Shown piece after piece: positions 28,010 to 36,930 of a DNA stretch of 64,000 nucleotides (the stretch's first letter is position 1; each line of letters opens with the position of its first letter). The stretch covers positions 72,501 to 136,500 of the forward strand of contig NZ_CP103834.1 in assembly GCF_029774175.1 (NCBI RefSeq), in the 5' to 3' direction. A model generated the notes under the pieces. The model made no database searches. It was not told where the DNA came from and saw only the letters and a program-made list of their open reading frames with translations. The stretch is from Actinobacillus genomosp. 1 (GTDB lineage Bacteria; Pseudomonadota; Gammaproteobacteria; Enterobacterales; Pasteurellaceae). The position numbers and the translations under genes were made by a program.

Positions 28010-28337
28010 TATTAGTGTTTCTTTTAATTTAAGAAGAAATATTAATTAATATTTAAGTTTAAGCATCTTTAAAAAGTTTTTCCTACTTTCTTTGCGTTGC
28101 CAAAGAAAGTAGGCAAAGAAAGGCAACCCTACTTCACCGCTTTTCTTCGCTTAGTTGAAATTTGCTTAACGAAACATTTTAGATTCGCCTTCGGCTCAAG
28201 AAAAATGTTTCTACAAATTGCAACACGCTCAGGCGGTTCAGAAGGGAATAAAAGTTCAAGCAGATTATAGCGTTTTTGTTATTAGTTACATATCGGTAGC
28301 CTTAAAGAGGTTGAATTATATTTAACCGAGTAAGATT
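28010..28337. repeat. Non-coding palindrome-rich element
   Basis: No gene. Three structured parts: a perfect 13-bp inverted repeat CCTACTTTCTTTG / CAAAGAAAGTAGG (28082-28113, 6-nt loop); a partial echo of its right arm (CAAAGAAAGGCAACCCTAC, 28114-28132); and a longer imperfect stem whose core is GAAACATTTT (28171-28180) with AAAATGTTTC (28202-28211), extended outward by GTTGAAATTTG / CAAATTGCAAC. The loop contains GCCTTCGGC. The wording resembles interspersed palindromic repeats found between genes in many gammaproteobacteria. Confidence 0.7.
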
Positions 28338-28760
28338 CTATTGTGCTAGGAATTTTACACTTAACCCCTTTTCCCCATACTGGTTCGCCTGCGGATTACC
28401 TTTAAATACACCCCATTCCAGCAACAACATCGTACCGATAAACATCGGCATCATTATCCCCAATAGCCATTGCATCGTGCCTTGGGCGGAAAGCGATACA
28501 CCATAGCACACAAGCGGTAAAAATGCCATGGTAACCGCTTTTCCCGAACGGTTTCGGTCGTGTAGGCGTTTAATAATCACCGCAGATAAACTGTATAGCG
28601 ATAATGCAAGCGGAAGCAAACTGATCAGATTGAAAGCGGTCGAATTTAACCAAAAATTTGCAACAATAAATAAGAAAATAAAGTTAATCGCAAAGCCGAT
28701 CCAAAAGCCTTGGCGGTTAAGCCGCCCTTGAAACGAAAACAGTGCCTTATACCAAATCAT
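28338..28760 (-). CDS. DUF805 family membrane protein
   Basis: 140 residues with about four membrane helices. FSFQGRLNRQGFWIGFAINF, IKRLHDRNRSGK and the C-terminal GNPQANQYGEKG match DUF805 (YhaH-like). No known function. No operon partner beyond the ZIP gene, which is 37 bases upstream on the same strand. Confidence 0.85.
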   Translation of the reverse strand: MIWYKALFSFQGRLNRQGFWIGFAINFIFLFIVANFWLNSTAFNLISLLPLALSLYSLSAVIIKRLHDRNRSGKAVTMAFLPLVCYGVSLSAQGTMQWLLGIMMPMFIGTMLLLEWGVFKGNPQANQYGEKGLSVKFLAQ

Positions 28761-28797
28761 ATCAATCCTTTTTAGATGAAGCGTTATGTTCGGTAGC

Positions 28798-29628
28798 TTA
28801 GCCTAAAGCCACATCTAATACCATCATAATTACAAATCCCACCATTAAGCCCAAGGTAGCAATATCGGTATTACCGCCGCTTTGCGATTCGGGAATCAGT
28901 TCTTCGACCACCACGAAAATCATCGCACCGGCGGCAAAGGCGAGCGCATAAGGCAAAATAGCGGTCATCGAAAGTACGAAAGCCGCACCGATGACTGCGG
29001 CGATAGGTTCGACAATCGCGGACATTGCGCCCCATAAAAACGCTTGTTTACGGCTTTTGCCTTCGCCTCGAATCGGTAACGATAGTGATGACCCTTCCGG
29101 AATATTTTGTAAACCGATACCGATAGCTAAGCCGATTGCCCCGGTGAGCATCGCTTGGTGATCGGCTACATTTGAAGCTAAAGCACCGAAGGTTACACCG
29201 AGAGCAAGTCCTTCCGGAATATTGTGAATGGTGATAGCTAAGAAAAGTAGCATACTTTTCGATAAGCCCTGTTTAAATTTAGGCATACCTTCCGCATCGG
29301 TAAGCGGTTTGCTTAAATGTAAATGCGGGACGACTTTATCGATCATTCGCAAGAAAAAACCGCCGGCAAGGAAACCGACCGCAGCCGGTAGCCATGCGAG
29401 CGAACCGTAGCTCGGTTCGGCATATTCCAGAGCGGGGGCGAGGAGTGACCAGAAAGAGGCGGCAATCATCACACCGGCGGCAAAGCCCATCATTACGTCC
29501 AGTAATTTGCGGTTTACCGTTTTAAAAAAATAGACGAAAGCGGCACCAAAAACAGTACAGCCCCAAGTAAATAAACCGGCGATAAAGGCTTGTAAAATCG
29601 GGTTTAACGATAAAAACAAATCAAACAT
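28798..29628 (-). CDS. ZIP family divalent metal transporter
   Basis: 276 residues from ATG 29628 (MFDLFLSLNP), chosen because TAGGAA is correctly spaced; earlier in-frame starts are too close to it. Eight membrane helices; metal-site motifs IHNIPEGLALG and GLQNIPEGSSLS in helices IV and V; a histidine pair PHLHLSK in the loop. Imports Zn or related metals into the cytoplasm; specificity not readable. Confidence 0.9.
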   Translation of the reverse strand: MFDLFLSLNPILQAFIAGLFTWGCTVFGAAFVYFFKTVNRKLLDVMMGFAAGVMIAASFWSLLAPALEYAEPSYGSLAWLPAAVGFLAGGFFLRMIDKVVPHLHLSKPLTDAEGMPKFKQGLSKSMLLFLAITIHNIPEGLALGVTFGALASNVADHQAMLTGAIGLAIGIGLQNIPEGSSLSLPIRGEGKSRKQAFLWGAMSAIVEPIAAVIGAAFVLSMTAILPYALAFAAGAMIFVVVEELIPESQSGGNTDIATLGLMVGFVIMMVLDVALG

Positions 29629-29666
29629 TTGCATTCCTAATAAGCGAGATCTCAAACGGAGATCAA

Positions 29667-29734
29667 AAAGCGGTCAAATTTGCTCGAATTTTTGCAAATT
29701 ATTTTGCAATTTTCTAGCGAAATTTGACCGCTTT
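29667..29734. terminator. Facing uptake-signal pair between ilvD and the ZIP gene
   Basis: AAAGCGGTCAAATTTG (from 29667) and CGAAATTTGACCGCTTT (to 29734) form a long stem with USS cores at the outer ends. Lies downstream of ilvD. Confidence 0.7.
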
Positions 29735-29779
29735 TATAAGTTTTAATCAATAGATTTTATAAGTCTTGATGAATAACCT

Positions 29780-31615
29780 TTACAATTTGGTTTTATCACG
29801 CACCGCACCTTTGTCGGCAGAGGTTGCGAAGTGACCGAACATTTTTAACGCCATCGAAACTTCACGTTGGCGATTTGCCGGTTTCCAGCCTTTCGCATCT
29901 TGTTCCGCACGGCGTACCGCTAATTCTTCATCCGAAACTAAAAGTTGGATTGAACGGTTTGGAATATCGATCGCAATTTTATCGCCGTCACGTACTAAAC
30001 CGATGGTACCGCCGGAAGCGGCTTCCGGTGAGCAGTGACCGATAGATAAACCTGATGTACCGCCGGAGAAACGACCGTCCGTTAATAGTGCACATTCTTT
30101 ACCTAAACCGATGGATTTTAAGTAAGTGGTCGGATACAACATTTCTTGCATACCAGGGCCGCCTTTCGGACCTTCGTAACGAATGATTACCACATGACCG
30201 GCACGTACTTTACCGCCTAAAATGCCTTCCACTGCTTCTTCTTGGCTTTCAAACACAATCGCATCACCGGTGAATTTTAAGATGGATTCATCTACACCGG
30301 CGGTTTTTACGATACAGCCGTCTAGTGCGATATTACCGGTCAGCATTGCTAAGCCGCCGTCTTGGCTATAGGCAAATTCTTTTGAACGAATACAACCGTT
30401 TTGACGGTCGTCATCTACCGTATCCCAACGACAATCTTGTGAGAATGCTTTGGTGGTACGAATACCCGCCGGGCCGGCACGGAAGAATTTATGTACCGCT
30501 TCGTCTTTCGTGAGGGTAATGTCGTATTTCGCAATCTGTTCACCGATTGTCATACCTAATACAGTACGAGTATCAGAATGTAATAAGTCAGCACGCTCAA
30601 GTTCGCCTAAAATTGCCATAATACCGCCGGCACGATGTACGTCTTCCATATGGTATTTATTGGTATTCGGCGCAACTTTCGATAAGCACGGCACTTTACG
30701 TGATAAGCGGTCGATATCCGCCATAGTGAAATCCACTTCCGCTTCTTGTGCCGCGGCTAATAAGTGTAAAACCGTATTGGTTGAACCGCCCATTGCGATA
30801 TCTAAGCTCATTGCGTTTTCAAATGCCGCTTTGGTCGCGATTGAACGTGGCAATACGCTCGCATCGTCTTGCTCGTAATAACGTTTGCAAAGCTCAACGA
30901 TTTGGCGACCGGCAGTTAAGAATAATTCTTTACGGTCGGCGTGAGTGGCTAACATTGAACCGTTACCCGGTAAAGATAAACCTAATGCTTCGGTTAAGCA
31001 GTTCATTGAATTGGCGGTAAACATACCTGAGCATGAACCGCAAGTCGGGCAAGCGGATTTTTCGATTGCATCTACGTCATCGTCACACACGGTTTTGTCG
31101 GCACTTTTCATCATTGCATCAACTAAGTCTAATTTAATCAGTTGATCGGATAATTTGGTTTTACCCGCTTCCATCGGGCCGCCTGACACGAATACCGCCG
31201 GAATATTTAAGCGCATTGCCGCCATTAACATTCCCGGAGTGATTTTGTCACAGTTTGAAATACACACCATCGCATCGGCACAGTGCGCATTGACCATATA
31301 TTCCACCGAGTCAGCGATTAAATCACGGCTTGGTAAGGAATAAAGCATACCGCCGTGACCCATTGCGATACCGTCATCCACCGCAATGGTATTAAATTCT
31401 TTTGCGACGCCGCCGGCTGCTTCGATTTGTTCGGCAACCAGTTTACCCATATCACGTAAATGGACGTGACCCGGTACAAATTGGGTAAATGAGTTTACCA
31501 CGGCGATAATCGGTTTGCCGAAGTCGTTTTCTTTCATTCCTGTTGCACGCCATAATGCACGTGCGCCTGCCATATTGCGACCTTGCGTTGAGGTTGCAGA
31601 ACGTAAAATAGGCAT
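29780..31615 (-). CDS. ilvD: Dihydroxy-acid dehydratase
   Basis: 611 residues from ATG 31615 (MPILRSATSTQGRNMAGAR), with TTGGAGA upstream. Fe-S cysteines in NCDKITPGM and CPTCGSCSGMFTANSMNC, plus TDGRFSGGTSGLSIGH. Third step of Ile/Val synthesis. Lies downstream of ilvGM on the same strand, 118 bases from ilvM, with a USS pair and a candidate GcvB site between, so it may also be transcribed from its own promoter. Confidence 0.96.
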   Translation of the reverse strand: MPILRSATSTQGRNMAGARALWRATGMKENDFGKPIIAVVNSFTQFVPGHVHLRDMGKLVAEQIEAAGGVAKEFNTIAVDDGIAMGHGGMLYSLPSRDLIADSVEYMVNAHCADAMVCISNCDKITPGMLMAAMRLNIPAVFVSGGPMEAGKTKLSDQLIKLDLVDAMMKSADKTVCDDDVDAIEKSACPTCGSCSGMFTANSMNCLTEALGLSLPGNGSMLATHADRKELFLTAGRQIVELCKRYYEQDDASVLPRSIATKAAFENAMSLDIAMGGSTNTVLHLLAAAQEAEVDFTMADIDRLSRKVPCLSKVAPNTNKYHMEDVHRAGGIMAILGELERADLLHSDTRTVLGMTIGEQIAKYDITLTKDEAVHKFFRAGPAGIRTTKAFSQDCRWDTVDDDRQNGCIRSKEFAYSQDGGLAMLTGNIALDGCIVKTAGVDESILKFTGDAIVFESQEEAVEGILGGKVRAGHVVIIRYEGPKGGPGMQEMLYPTTYLKSIGLGKECALLTDGRFSGGTSGLSIGHCSPEAASGGTIGLVRDGDKIAIDIPNRSIQLLVSDEELAVRRAEQDAKGWKPANRQREVSMALKMFGHFATSADKGAVRDKTKL

Positions 31616-31635
31616 ATATTTCTCCAAATTAGGGT

Positions 31636-31645
31636 ATGTTGTGTT
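31636..31645 (-). promoter_or_regulatory. Candidate GcvB target site upstream of ilvD
   Basis: Minus-strand AACACAACAT, 21-30 nt before the ilvD ATG. Identical to the dppA copy 2 site and close to those before ilvE and ilvG. Confidence 0.55.
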
Positions 31646-31656
31646 TCGTTATTCGG

Positions 31657-31712
31657 TAAGCGGTTCGATTTCTCAATGAATTTGTAAAAAACGGATAAAA
31701 TCAGACCGCTTA
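31657..31712. terminator. Facing uptake-signal pair between ilvM and ilvD
   Basis: TAAGCGGTTCGATTT and AAATCAGACCGCTTA match as inverted repeats at 13 of 15 positions. It may attenuate ilvGM transcription ahead of ilvD. Confidence 0.55.
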
Positions 31713-31732
31713 TTCGATTTATTTTTTATAGA

Positions 31733-31951
31733 TTATTCGATGACGGTAACATCAATCAATTTACTTAATTGATGCGTCAATAATTCAATAGCACGCTCGC
31801 CTTGTACGCTTAGTGTGATTTCAAATTGATTTCCGTTATTCTGCGCATTTAATGTCACGACTTCAAAGCCGCGATGGCGTACAACACGTAAAATACGCTC
31901 CAGCGTTTCAGGACGTTTTTCCGCTTTAAGCGTTAAATCATAACGTTGCAT
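31733..31951 (-). CDS. ilvM: Acetolactate synthase small (regulatory) subunit IlvM
   Basis: 72 residues from ATG 31951 (MQRYDLTLKAEKRPETLERILRVVRHRGF), with GAGGAG 8 nt upstream; a GTG at 31972 would overlap the ilvG stop. ACT-like domain; PETLER.LRVVRHRGF is the IlvM signature. Supports and tunes IlvG. Confidence 0.92.
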   Translation of the reverse strand: MQRYDLTLKAEKRPETLERILRVVRHRGFEVVTLNAQNNGNQFEITLSVQGERAIELLTHQLSKLIDVTVIE

Positions 31952-31971
31952 TTCTTCATTCTCCTCAATCA

Positions 31972-33624
31972 CTAAATCTCATCATCCAGCATATCCGCAT
32001 TACACGCACCCGGCGGCACAAGCGGCCATACGTTATCTTCTTCCGGAATACAAACGTGTAATAGATAAGCTCCTTTAGCATTGAGTAAACGATCTAACGC
32101 ATCAGATACTTCACTTGCTTTTTCGATTCGTTCACCTTGAATACCGAATGCTGAAGCTAATACGACAAAATCAGGATTGTCGTCTAAAATGGTATTACTG
32201 TGGCGACCGTGGAAGAAAAGAGATTGCCATTGGCGCACCATACCTAAGCGTTGGTTATCAAGTAAGAGGATCTTAACCGGTAAATGACCGCGTTTAAGCG
32301 TACCTAATTCTTGGATATTCATCATAATCGAACCGTCACCGGTAACTAAAATTACCGGATCTTGCGGACGAGCCTTAACCGCACCAACCGCAGCCGGTAA
32401 ACCGAAGCCCATTGAGCCGAAACCTGCTGAAGTGATGAAGTTTTCCGGGGCGAAATGTTGTAAATGTTGTGCCGACCACATTTGGTGCTGACCGACATCG
32501 GTAGTAATAATCGCATTTTTCGGCTTACGCTGAGAAAGCGTATTCAGTAACGCTTTCGCATTAATATCGCCTTCGCCCGCATTATCAATATATTGGAAAT
32601 CCAAATCCGTTTTTAGACGTTTTACGTCTTCACGCCAAGGATCAATATCTAGCGGTTGCGCTAATGTATTAACCGCTTCAATTAAATCGCCTCGTAGCGC
32701 AACTTCCACTTTGCGTAATTTATTAATCTCGGCAATATCAATATCAATATGAATCACTTTAGCGTGCGGGGCGAAAGTATCTAATTTACCGGTTACACGG
32801 TCATCAAAACGCGCACCGCATGCGATTAAAAGATCACATTCTTGTACTGCGTAGTTTGCCGCTTTAGTGCCGTGCATACCAATCATACCCATATAAAGCG
32901 GATCATCGATGGTAATTGTGCCTAATCCTTTTAATGTTGATACGGACGGAATATTTGTGACTTTTAGGAAATTTCTGACCGCTTGTACACCGCCGGCCAT
33001 ACCGACACCGCCGCCGACGTAAAGTACCGGACGTTTGGCATTTGCCAGCAATGTTTTCGCTTCGTTTAATAAGTCTTGATTTTGCGCTTCAACCGCTTGT
33101 TTTTCATAAACGATAGGTTTTGCCGATGTCGGTGCAAGTTGAATATCACGAGGAATATCCACTAAGACCGGGCCGGGACGACCGCTTTGGGCGATTTGAA
33201 AAGCTCGTGCAATAATTTCCGGTAATTCTTCAACATTTTGCACGATAAAACTGTGCTTGGTGCAAGCTAATGATAAGCCTAAAACGTCTGATTCTTGGAA
33301 GGCGTCGGTTCCGATTAAATGACTTGCTACTTGTCCGGTAATGGCTACGACCGGAATAGAATCCAATGCCGCATCGCCTAATCCGGTAATTAAATTGGTT
33401 GCGCCGGGGCCTGAAGTTGCAATACAAACACCCACTTTACCCGTTGCGCGAGCGTAACCGATTGCCGCCATTGCCGCACCTTGCTCGTTACGTACTAATA
33501 AGTGATCTAATCCCGAGTCATAAATTGCATCGTAAGTAGGCATGATCGCACCACCCGGATAGCCGAAGAGCGTTGTAACTCCGTGCGCTTTAAGGCTTTC
33601 AATGACCAAATTTGCACCATTCAT
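31972..33624 (-). CDS. ilvG: Acetolactate synthase large subunit IlvG
   Basis: 550 residues, intact (in E. coli K-12 ilvG is frameshifted). TPP enzyme: catalytic Glu in VRNEQGAAMAAIGYAR, TSGPGATNL, and the TPP-Mg motif GDGSIMMN. Makes acetolactate and acetohydroxybutyrate. First gene of ilvG-ilvM-ilvD; the leader lacks an evident ilvL-type attenuator but has a candidate GcvB site. Confidence 0.95.
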   Translation of the reverse strand: MNGANLVIESLKAHGVTTLFGYPGGAIMPTYDAIYDSGLDHLLVRNEQGAAMAAIGYARATGKVGVCIATSGPGATNLITGLGDAALDSIPVVAITGQVASHLIGTDAFQESDVLGLSLACTKHSFIVQNVEELPEIIARAFQIAQSGRPGPVLVDIPRDIQLAPTSAKPIVYEKQAVEAQNQDLLNEAKTLLANAKRPVLYVGGGVGMAGGVQAVRNFLKVTNIPSVSTLKGLGTITIDDPLYMGMIGMHGTKAANYAVQECDLLIACGARFDDRVTGKLDTFAPHAKVIHIDIDIAEINKLRKVEVALRGDLIEAVNTLAQPLDIDPWREDVKRLKTDLDFQYIDNAGEGDINAKALLNTLSQRKPKNAIITTDVGQHQMWSAQHLQHFAPENFITSAGFGSMGFGLPAAVGAVKARPQDPVILVTGDGSIMMNIQELGTLKRGHLPVKILLLDNQRLGMVRQWQSLFFHGRHSNTILDDNPDFVVLASAFGIQGERIEKASEVSDALDRLLNAKGAYLLHVCIPEEDNVWPLVPPGACNADMLDDEI

Positions 33625-33625
33625 G

Positions 33626-33634
33626 ATGTTGTGT
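33626..33634 (-). promoter_or_regulatory. Candidate GcvB target site upstream of ilvG
   Basis: Minus-strand ACACAACAT, 2-10 nt before the ilvG ATG, inside AAGGACACAACATC. The ilvE leader has nearly the same arrangement. Confidence 0.55.
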
Positions 33635-33847
33635 CCTTAATTAATATTGTTATGTAGTTGAATCTATAGCGTGAAAGGTTTTATTGATAACATAGATTTT
33701 ATTTTTTTTAAACCTTAATTAAAAAAATAATTTTATTTAATAAAGAAAATCCTAATGAAAAGCGCATAACTTATAAAAATTATCCGAGATTTAATTTTAT
33801 ATATGCTAATTAATAAAATCTGCTTGTGATTTGTATGAAGAAAATAA

Positions 33848-33905
33848 GTAACGCTTAAGAGGTATTTGAGGATTTTGTCAGGTAACACTAAAGAGGTATT
33901 TATGG
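33848..33905 (+). promoter_or_regulatory. 24-bp direct repeat with NarP/NarL-type heptamers upstream of nrfA
   Basis: Two copies, 33848-33871 and 33882-33905, agree at 20 of 24 positions and are 34 bases apart, about three helical turns. Each contains AGAGGTA (33858-33864, 33892-33898), the complement of TACCTCT, which fits the NarL/NarP heptamer TACYYMT. nrf operons are known NarP/NarL targets. Confidence 0.45.
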
Positions 33906-33913
33906 AAATTTTG

Positions 33914-33927
33914 TTGATTTATTTCAA
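33914..33927 (+). promoter_or_regulatory. FNR-like box upstream of nrfA
   Basis: TTGATTTATTTCAA matches TTGAT-N4-ATCAA at 9 of 10 specified positions. A -10-like TATTAT lies at 33953-33958; the box centre is about 44 bases before the implied start, near the usual -41.5 for class II FNR activation. Confidence 0.6.
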
Positions 33928-34058
33928 TAAAAGTTAAGATTAGCCTAGAAAGTATTATCCGTTTTACCTTATTCTCGCACATGAAACTAATGTTTATCTT
34001 ATTGTTTTTAATAAGAAAAATTCTCATTTCTATCAGGCATTTTGTGGGGGGACACAAC

Positions 34059-35585
34059 GTGAAACGTTTAACTAAAAACCTAGCAATGGCGACCATTGCA
34101 ATGTTGGGGTGTTTATCATCAGCAGCATGGGCGGAAGAACAGCCGGCTCAAACACCATCTTTAACGGATAAAGCAATCAAACACGAGAAACTCGGTGTGA
34201 AAATTGAATCTGCGAACCATACTTTCGCAGAAAAATATCCGCTCCAATACAATTCATGGAAAGCGACTTCGGAATCAACCGATCGTGGTAGCGCGTTAGC
34301 GGCAGACCCACGTTATGTTGTGTTATGGGCGGGTTACGCATTCGCAAAAGACTATAACAAACCTCGCGGTCACTACTATGCTATTACGGACGTACGTGAA
34401 ATTTTACGTACCGGTGCGCCGAAAGACGAAAATGACGGTCCGCAGCCAATGGCTTGCTGGACATGTAAAGGTCCGGATGTTCCTCGTTTAATCGAAGAAA
34501 AAGGCGAACGCGGTTATTTTGATCCGAAATGGGCGAAATACGGTGCGGAAATCGTAAACTCAATCGGTTGTGCCGACTGTCACGATACAACTTCTAAAGA
34601 ATTTGAAGAAGGTAAACCTGCATTACGTGTCGCTCGTCCACACGTATTACGTGCCTTAGAAACTGTCGGTTGGAAATTTGAAGACTTAGATAAACACGGT
34701 AAACGTGCCGCAGTATGTGCGAACTGCCACGTTGAATACTACTTCAAAGATAAAAAAGACGTAACCTTCCCATGGACTAAAGGTATTGATGTCGATAGTA
34801 TCGAAAAATACTACGATGAAATCCAATTTGCAGACTGGACACACGCTTTATCTAAAGCGCCGATGTTAAAAACACAGCACCCGGATTTCGAAATTTGGTC
34901 GCAAGGTGTTCACGGTAAAAATGGTGTGACTTGTATCGACTGTCATATGCCGAAAACCGTGGATAGCAAAACCGGTAAAGTTTATACCGATCACAGAATT
35001 GCGAACCCGCTTGAAAACGGTCAATTCGATAGAACTTGTAAAACTTGTCACGAGCAAAGTGAAGAAACACTTAAAGCACGTGTGAAAGAACATAAAAAAC
35101 AAGTGAAAGAAGCAATGATCCGCTTAGAAGATCAATTAGTGAAAGCGCACTTTGAAGCGAAAGCGGCTTGGGATGCAGGTGCAACTCAAGAAGAGATGAA
35201 AGACGTCTTAACTGCGATTCGTCACGCTCAATGGCGTTGGGATTACTCAGCAGCAGGTCACGGTAGCCATATGCACGCACCTGACGTAATGCTTCACGTA
35301 ATCGCATCAGGTATCGACCGTGCAGCGGATGCACGTGCGCAATTAGGTGTCGTATTAGCGAAACACGGCGTGACAACACCGGTAGCAATTCCTGATATTT
35401 CTACTAAAGAAAAAGCACAAAAAGCGATTGGTTTAGATATTCCTAAAGAACAAGCGGCGAAAGATGAATTCTTACGTACAGTTGTTCCGCAATGGGATGC
35501 TGAAGCTCGTAAAAAAGGCTTATTACCTGCAGAAGAAGCAGTAGAACCGAAAGCAGTTGTAGCACCAAAAGCAGAAGCGAAATAA
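34059..35585 (+). CDS. nrfA: Ammonia-forming cytochrome c552 nitrite reductase NrfA
   Basis: 508 residues from GTG 34059, preceded by GGGGGGA and giving a clean signal peptide (1-25, SSAAWA). The ATG at 33981 would add 26 unlikely residues. Five haem sites: the NrfA-specific catalytic CWTCK (133-137), then CADCH (171-175), CANCH (220-224), CIDCH (292-296) and CKTCH (327-331). Reduces nitrite to ammonium in the periplasm with six electrons. The Ala/Pro/Lys C-terminal tail is an extra feature. Confidence 0.97.
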   Translation: MKRLTKNLAMATIAMLGCLSSAAWAEEQPAQTPSLTDKAIKHEKLGVKIESANHTFAEKYPLQYNSWKATSESTDRGSALAADPRYVVLWAGYAFAKDYNKPRGHYYAITDVREILRTGAPKDENDGPQPMACWTCKGPDVPRLIEEKGERGYFDPKWAKYGAEIVNSIGCADCHDTTSKEFEEGKPALRVARPHVLRALETVGWKFEDLDKHGKRAAVCANCHVEYYFKDKKDVTFPWTKGIDVDSIEKYYDEIQFADWTHALSKAPMLKTQHPDFEIWSQGVHGKNGVTCIDCHMPKTVDSKTGKVYTDHRIANPLENGQFDRTCKTCHEQSEETLKARVKEHKKQVKEAMIRLEDQLVKAHFEAKAAWDAGATQEEMKDVLTAIRHAQWRWDYSAAGHGSHMHAPDVMLHVIASGIDRAADARAQLGVVLAKHGVTTPVAIPDISTKEKAQKAIGLDIPKEQAAKDEFLRTVVPQWDAEARKKGLLPAEEAVEPKAVVAPKAEAK

Positions 35586-35605
35586 TAGAAGCTTGAGGTG
35601 AAATT

Positions 35606-36253
35606 ATGAAAAACATTATCTCAAAAGCAGGGCGAGCAATCGCCCTCCAAGCGGTCGCTTTTGCAAGTTTTCTTGCAATTTCAACCGCTTCCCAAGCGGA
35701 TATGCCGCAGCAACCTAAACCACTTTGGACACAGCAAGCAAGTGATGCGCAAATTGCGGAAGATGCGCGCCGTGATCCGAATAAATATTGTGTGCAATGT
35801 CACGAATCGGCAAATGCAACCGGCAAACCTTTCCATCATGCGGGTAAACACTTTCAAAAAGACGTGAAAAGCCCGAATACCGGTGAGCAAGTAACTTGTG
35901 TAAGCTGTCACGGCAATATTTCCGAGAATCACCGTAAAGGTGTGAAAGATGTAATGCGTTTTAATCCGCACGGTAAAGCAAGTAATCCTTCACTTGAACG
36001 TTCGGTTCACGAACAAAATCAAGTATGCGTAGCTTGTCATACCGCAGACAAATTACGTGAAAAATTCTGGGCGCACGATACGCACGCTGCGAAAATTTCA
36101 TGTACGAACTGTCATGAATTACATCCGGAAAAAGAACCGATGAAAGGTATTGAAGAAAAACAACGTATTAAACTTTGCGTTGATTGCCATACCAAGGTTC
36201 AAAAAGGTGAATTTAACACCCCGGCTAAAACAGAAGTGAAGGAAACCAAATAA
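35606..36253 (+). CDS. nrfB: Pentahaem cytochrome c NrfB
   Basis: 215 residues. Signal peptide 1-31; five CXXCH sites (CVQCH, CVSCH, CVACH, CTNCH, CVDCH). Electron carrier to NrfA. The signal-peptide coding sequence contains a facing USS pair (35648-35690), so its residues QAVAFASFLAIST are partly dictated by uptake sequence. Stop overlaps nrfC start (TAATG). Confidence 0.95.
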   Translation: MKNIISKAGRAIALQAVAFASFLAISTASQADMPQQPKPLWTQQASDAQIAEDARRDPNKYCVQCHESANATGKPFHHAGKHFQKDVKSPNTGEQVTCVSCHGNISENHRKGVKDVMRFNPHGKASNPSLERSVHEQNQVCVACHTADKLREKFWAHDTHAAKISCTNCHELHPEKEPMKGIEEKQRIKLCVDCHTKVQKGEFNTPAKTEVKETK

Positions 36254-36930
36254 TGACTTGCACCCGTAGAGACTTCGTCTCAGGGGCAGGTGCTATCGCT
36301 GTCGTAGCAAGCACTGGGCTTGCTACCTCAGTAACTCTTGCTACTGAGAAAGAAGAGAAAAAAATTCGCTATGCGATGGTGCACGATGAAACGTCCTGTA
36401 TCGGTTGTACCGCTTGTATGGACGCGTGTCGTACCACAAACAAAGTACCGGAAGGCGTTTCACGTTTAGAAATTATCCGTAGCGAGCCTTATGGCGAATT
36501 CCCTAATGTCGAGTATGAATTTTTCCGTCAATCTTGCCAACACTGTACGAATGCTCCTTGCGTAGCGGTATGTCCGACAGGTGCTTCATTCGTTGATCCG
36601 GAAACCGGCATTGTTGATGTACATTCAGACTTATGTGTCGGTTGCCAATACTGTATCGCAGTTTGCCCGTACCGTGTACGTTTTATTCATCCGGAGAAAA
36701 AATCCGCAGATAAATGTAACTTCTGTCGTGATACTAACCTTGCGGAAGGTAAACAACCGGCTTGTGTAGAAGCATGTCCGACTAAAGCATTAACCTTTGG
36801 CGATATGAACGATCACAACAGCGAAGTGTACAAAAAAGTGCGTGAAAATCCTGTGTATCGTACTAAAGTTGCGTTAGGTACCGAGCCTAACTTATACCAC
36901 ATTCCATTTGGCAAGGGGGAGCATAGATAA
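36253..36930 (+). CDS. nrfC: Ferredoxin-like 4Fe-4S protein NrfC
   Basis: 225 residues. Twin-arginine-type leader (TRRDFVSGAGAIAVVA) followed by four 4Fe-4S cysteine clusters (CIGCTACMDAC, CQHCTNAPCVAVCP, CVGCQYCIAVCP, CNFC/CVEACP). Takes electrons from the quinol oxidase subunit NrfD to NrfB. Starts and ends in TAATG overlaps, so tightly coupled. Confidence 0.95.
   Translation: MTCTRRDFVSGAGAIAVVASTGLATSVTLATEKEEKKIRYAMVHDETSCIGCTACMDACRTTNKVPEGVSRLEIIRSEPYGEFPNVEYEFFRQSCQHCTNAPCVAVCPTGASFVDPETGIVDVHSDLCVGCQYCIAVCPYRVRFIHPEKKSADKCNFCRDTNLAEGKQPACVEACPTKALTFGDMNDHNSEVYKKVRENPVYRTKVALGTEPNLYHIPFGKGEHR

Larger units (their letters stand above)
33635..34058. other. Divergent intergenic region ilvG-nrfA
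   Basis: About 430 very AT-rich bases with no credible gene. The ilvG side has a possible minus-strand promoter (TTATCA, 16 nt, TATAGA near 33669-33694). The nrfA side holds a 24-bp direct repeat, an FNR-like box and a -10 hexamer, listed separately. No hairpin plus Leu/Ile/Val-rich leader peptide was seen. Confidence 0.6.

Noticed and set aside
30450..30878. 142-codon frame antisense to ilvD
   Set aside because: Shadow of the strongly biased ilvD codons; no start signal and no family.
33635..33980. ilvL-type attenuator upstream of ilvG
   Set aside because: No leader peptide rich in Leu/Ile/Val and no GC-rich terminator stem in the leader.
33981..34058. Upstream ATG start for nrfA
   Set aside because: It would add 26 hydrophobic/basic residues before a good signal peptide; the GTG at 34059 has a strong Shine-Dalgarno.
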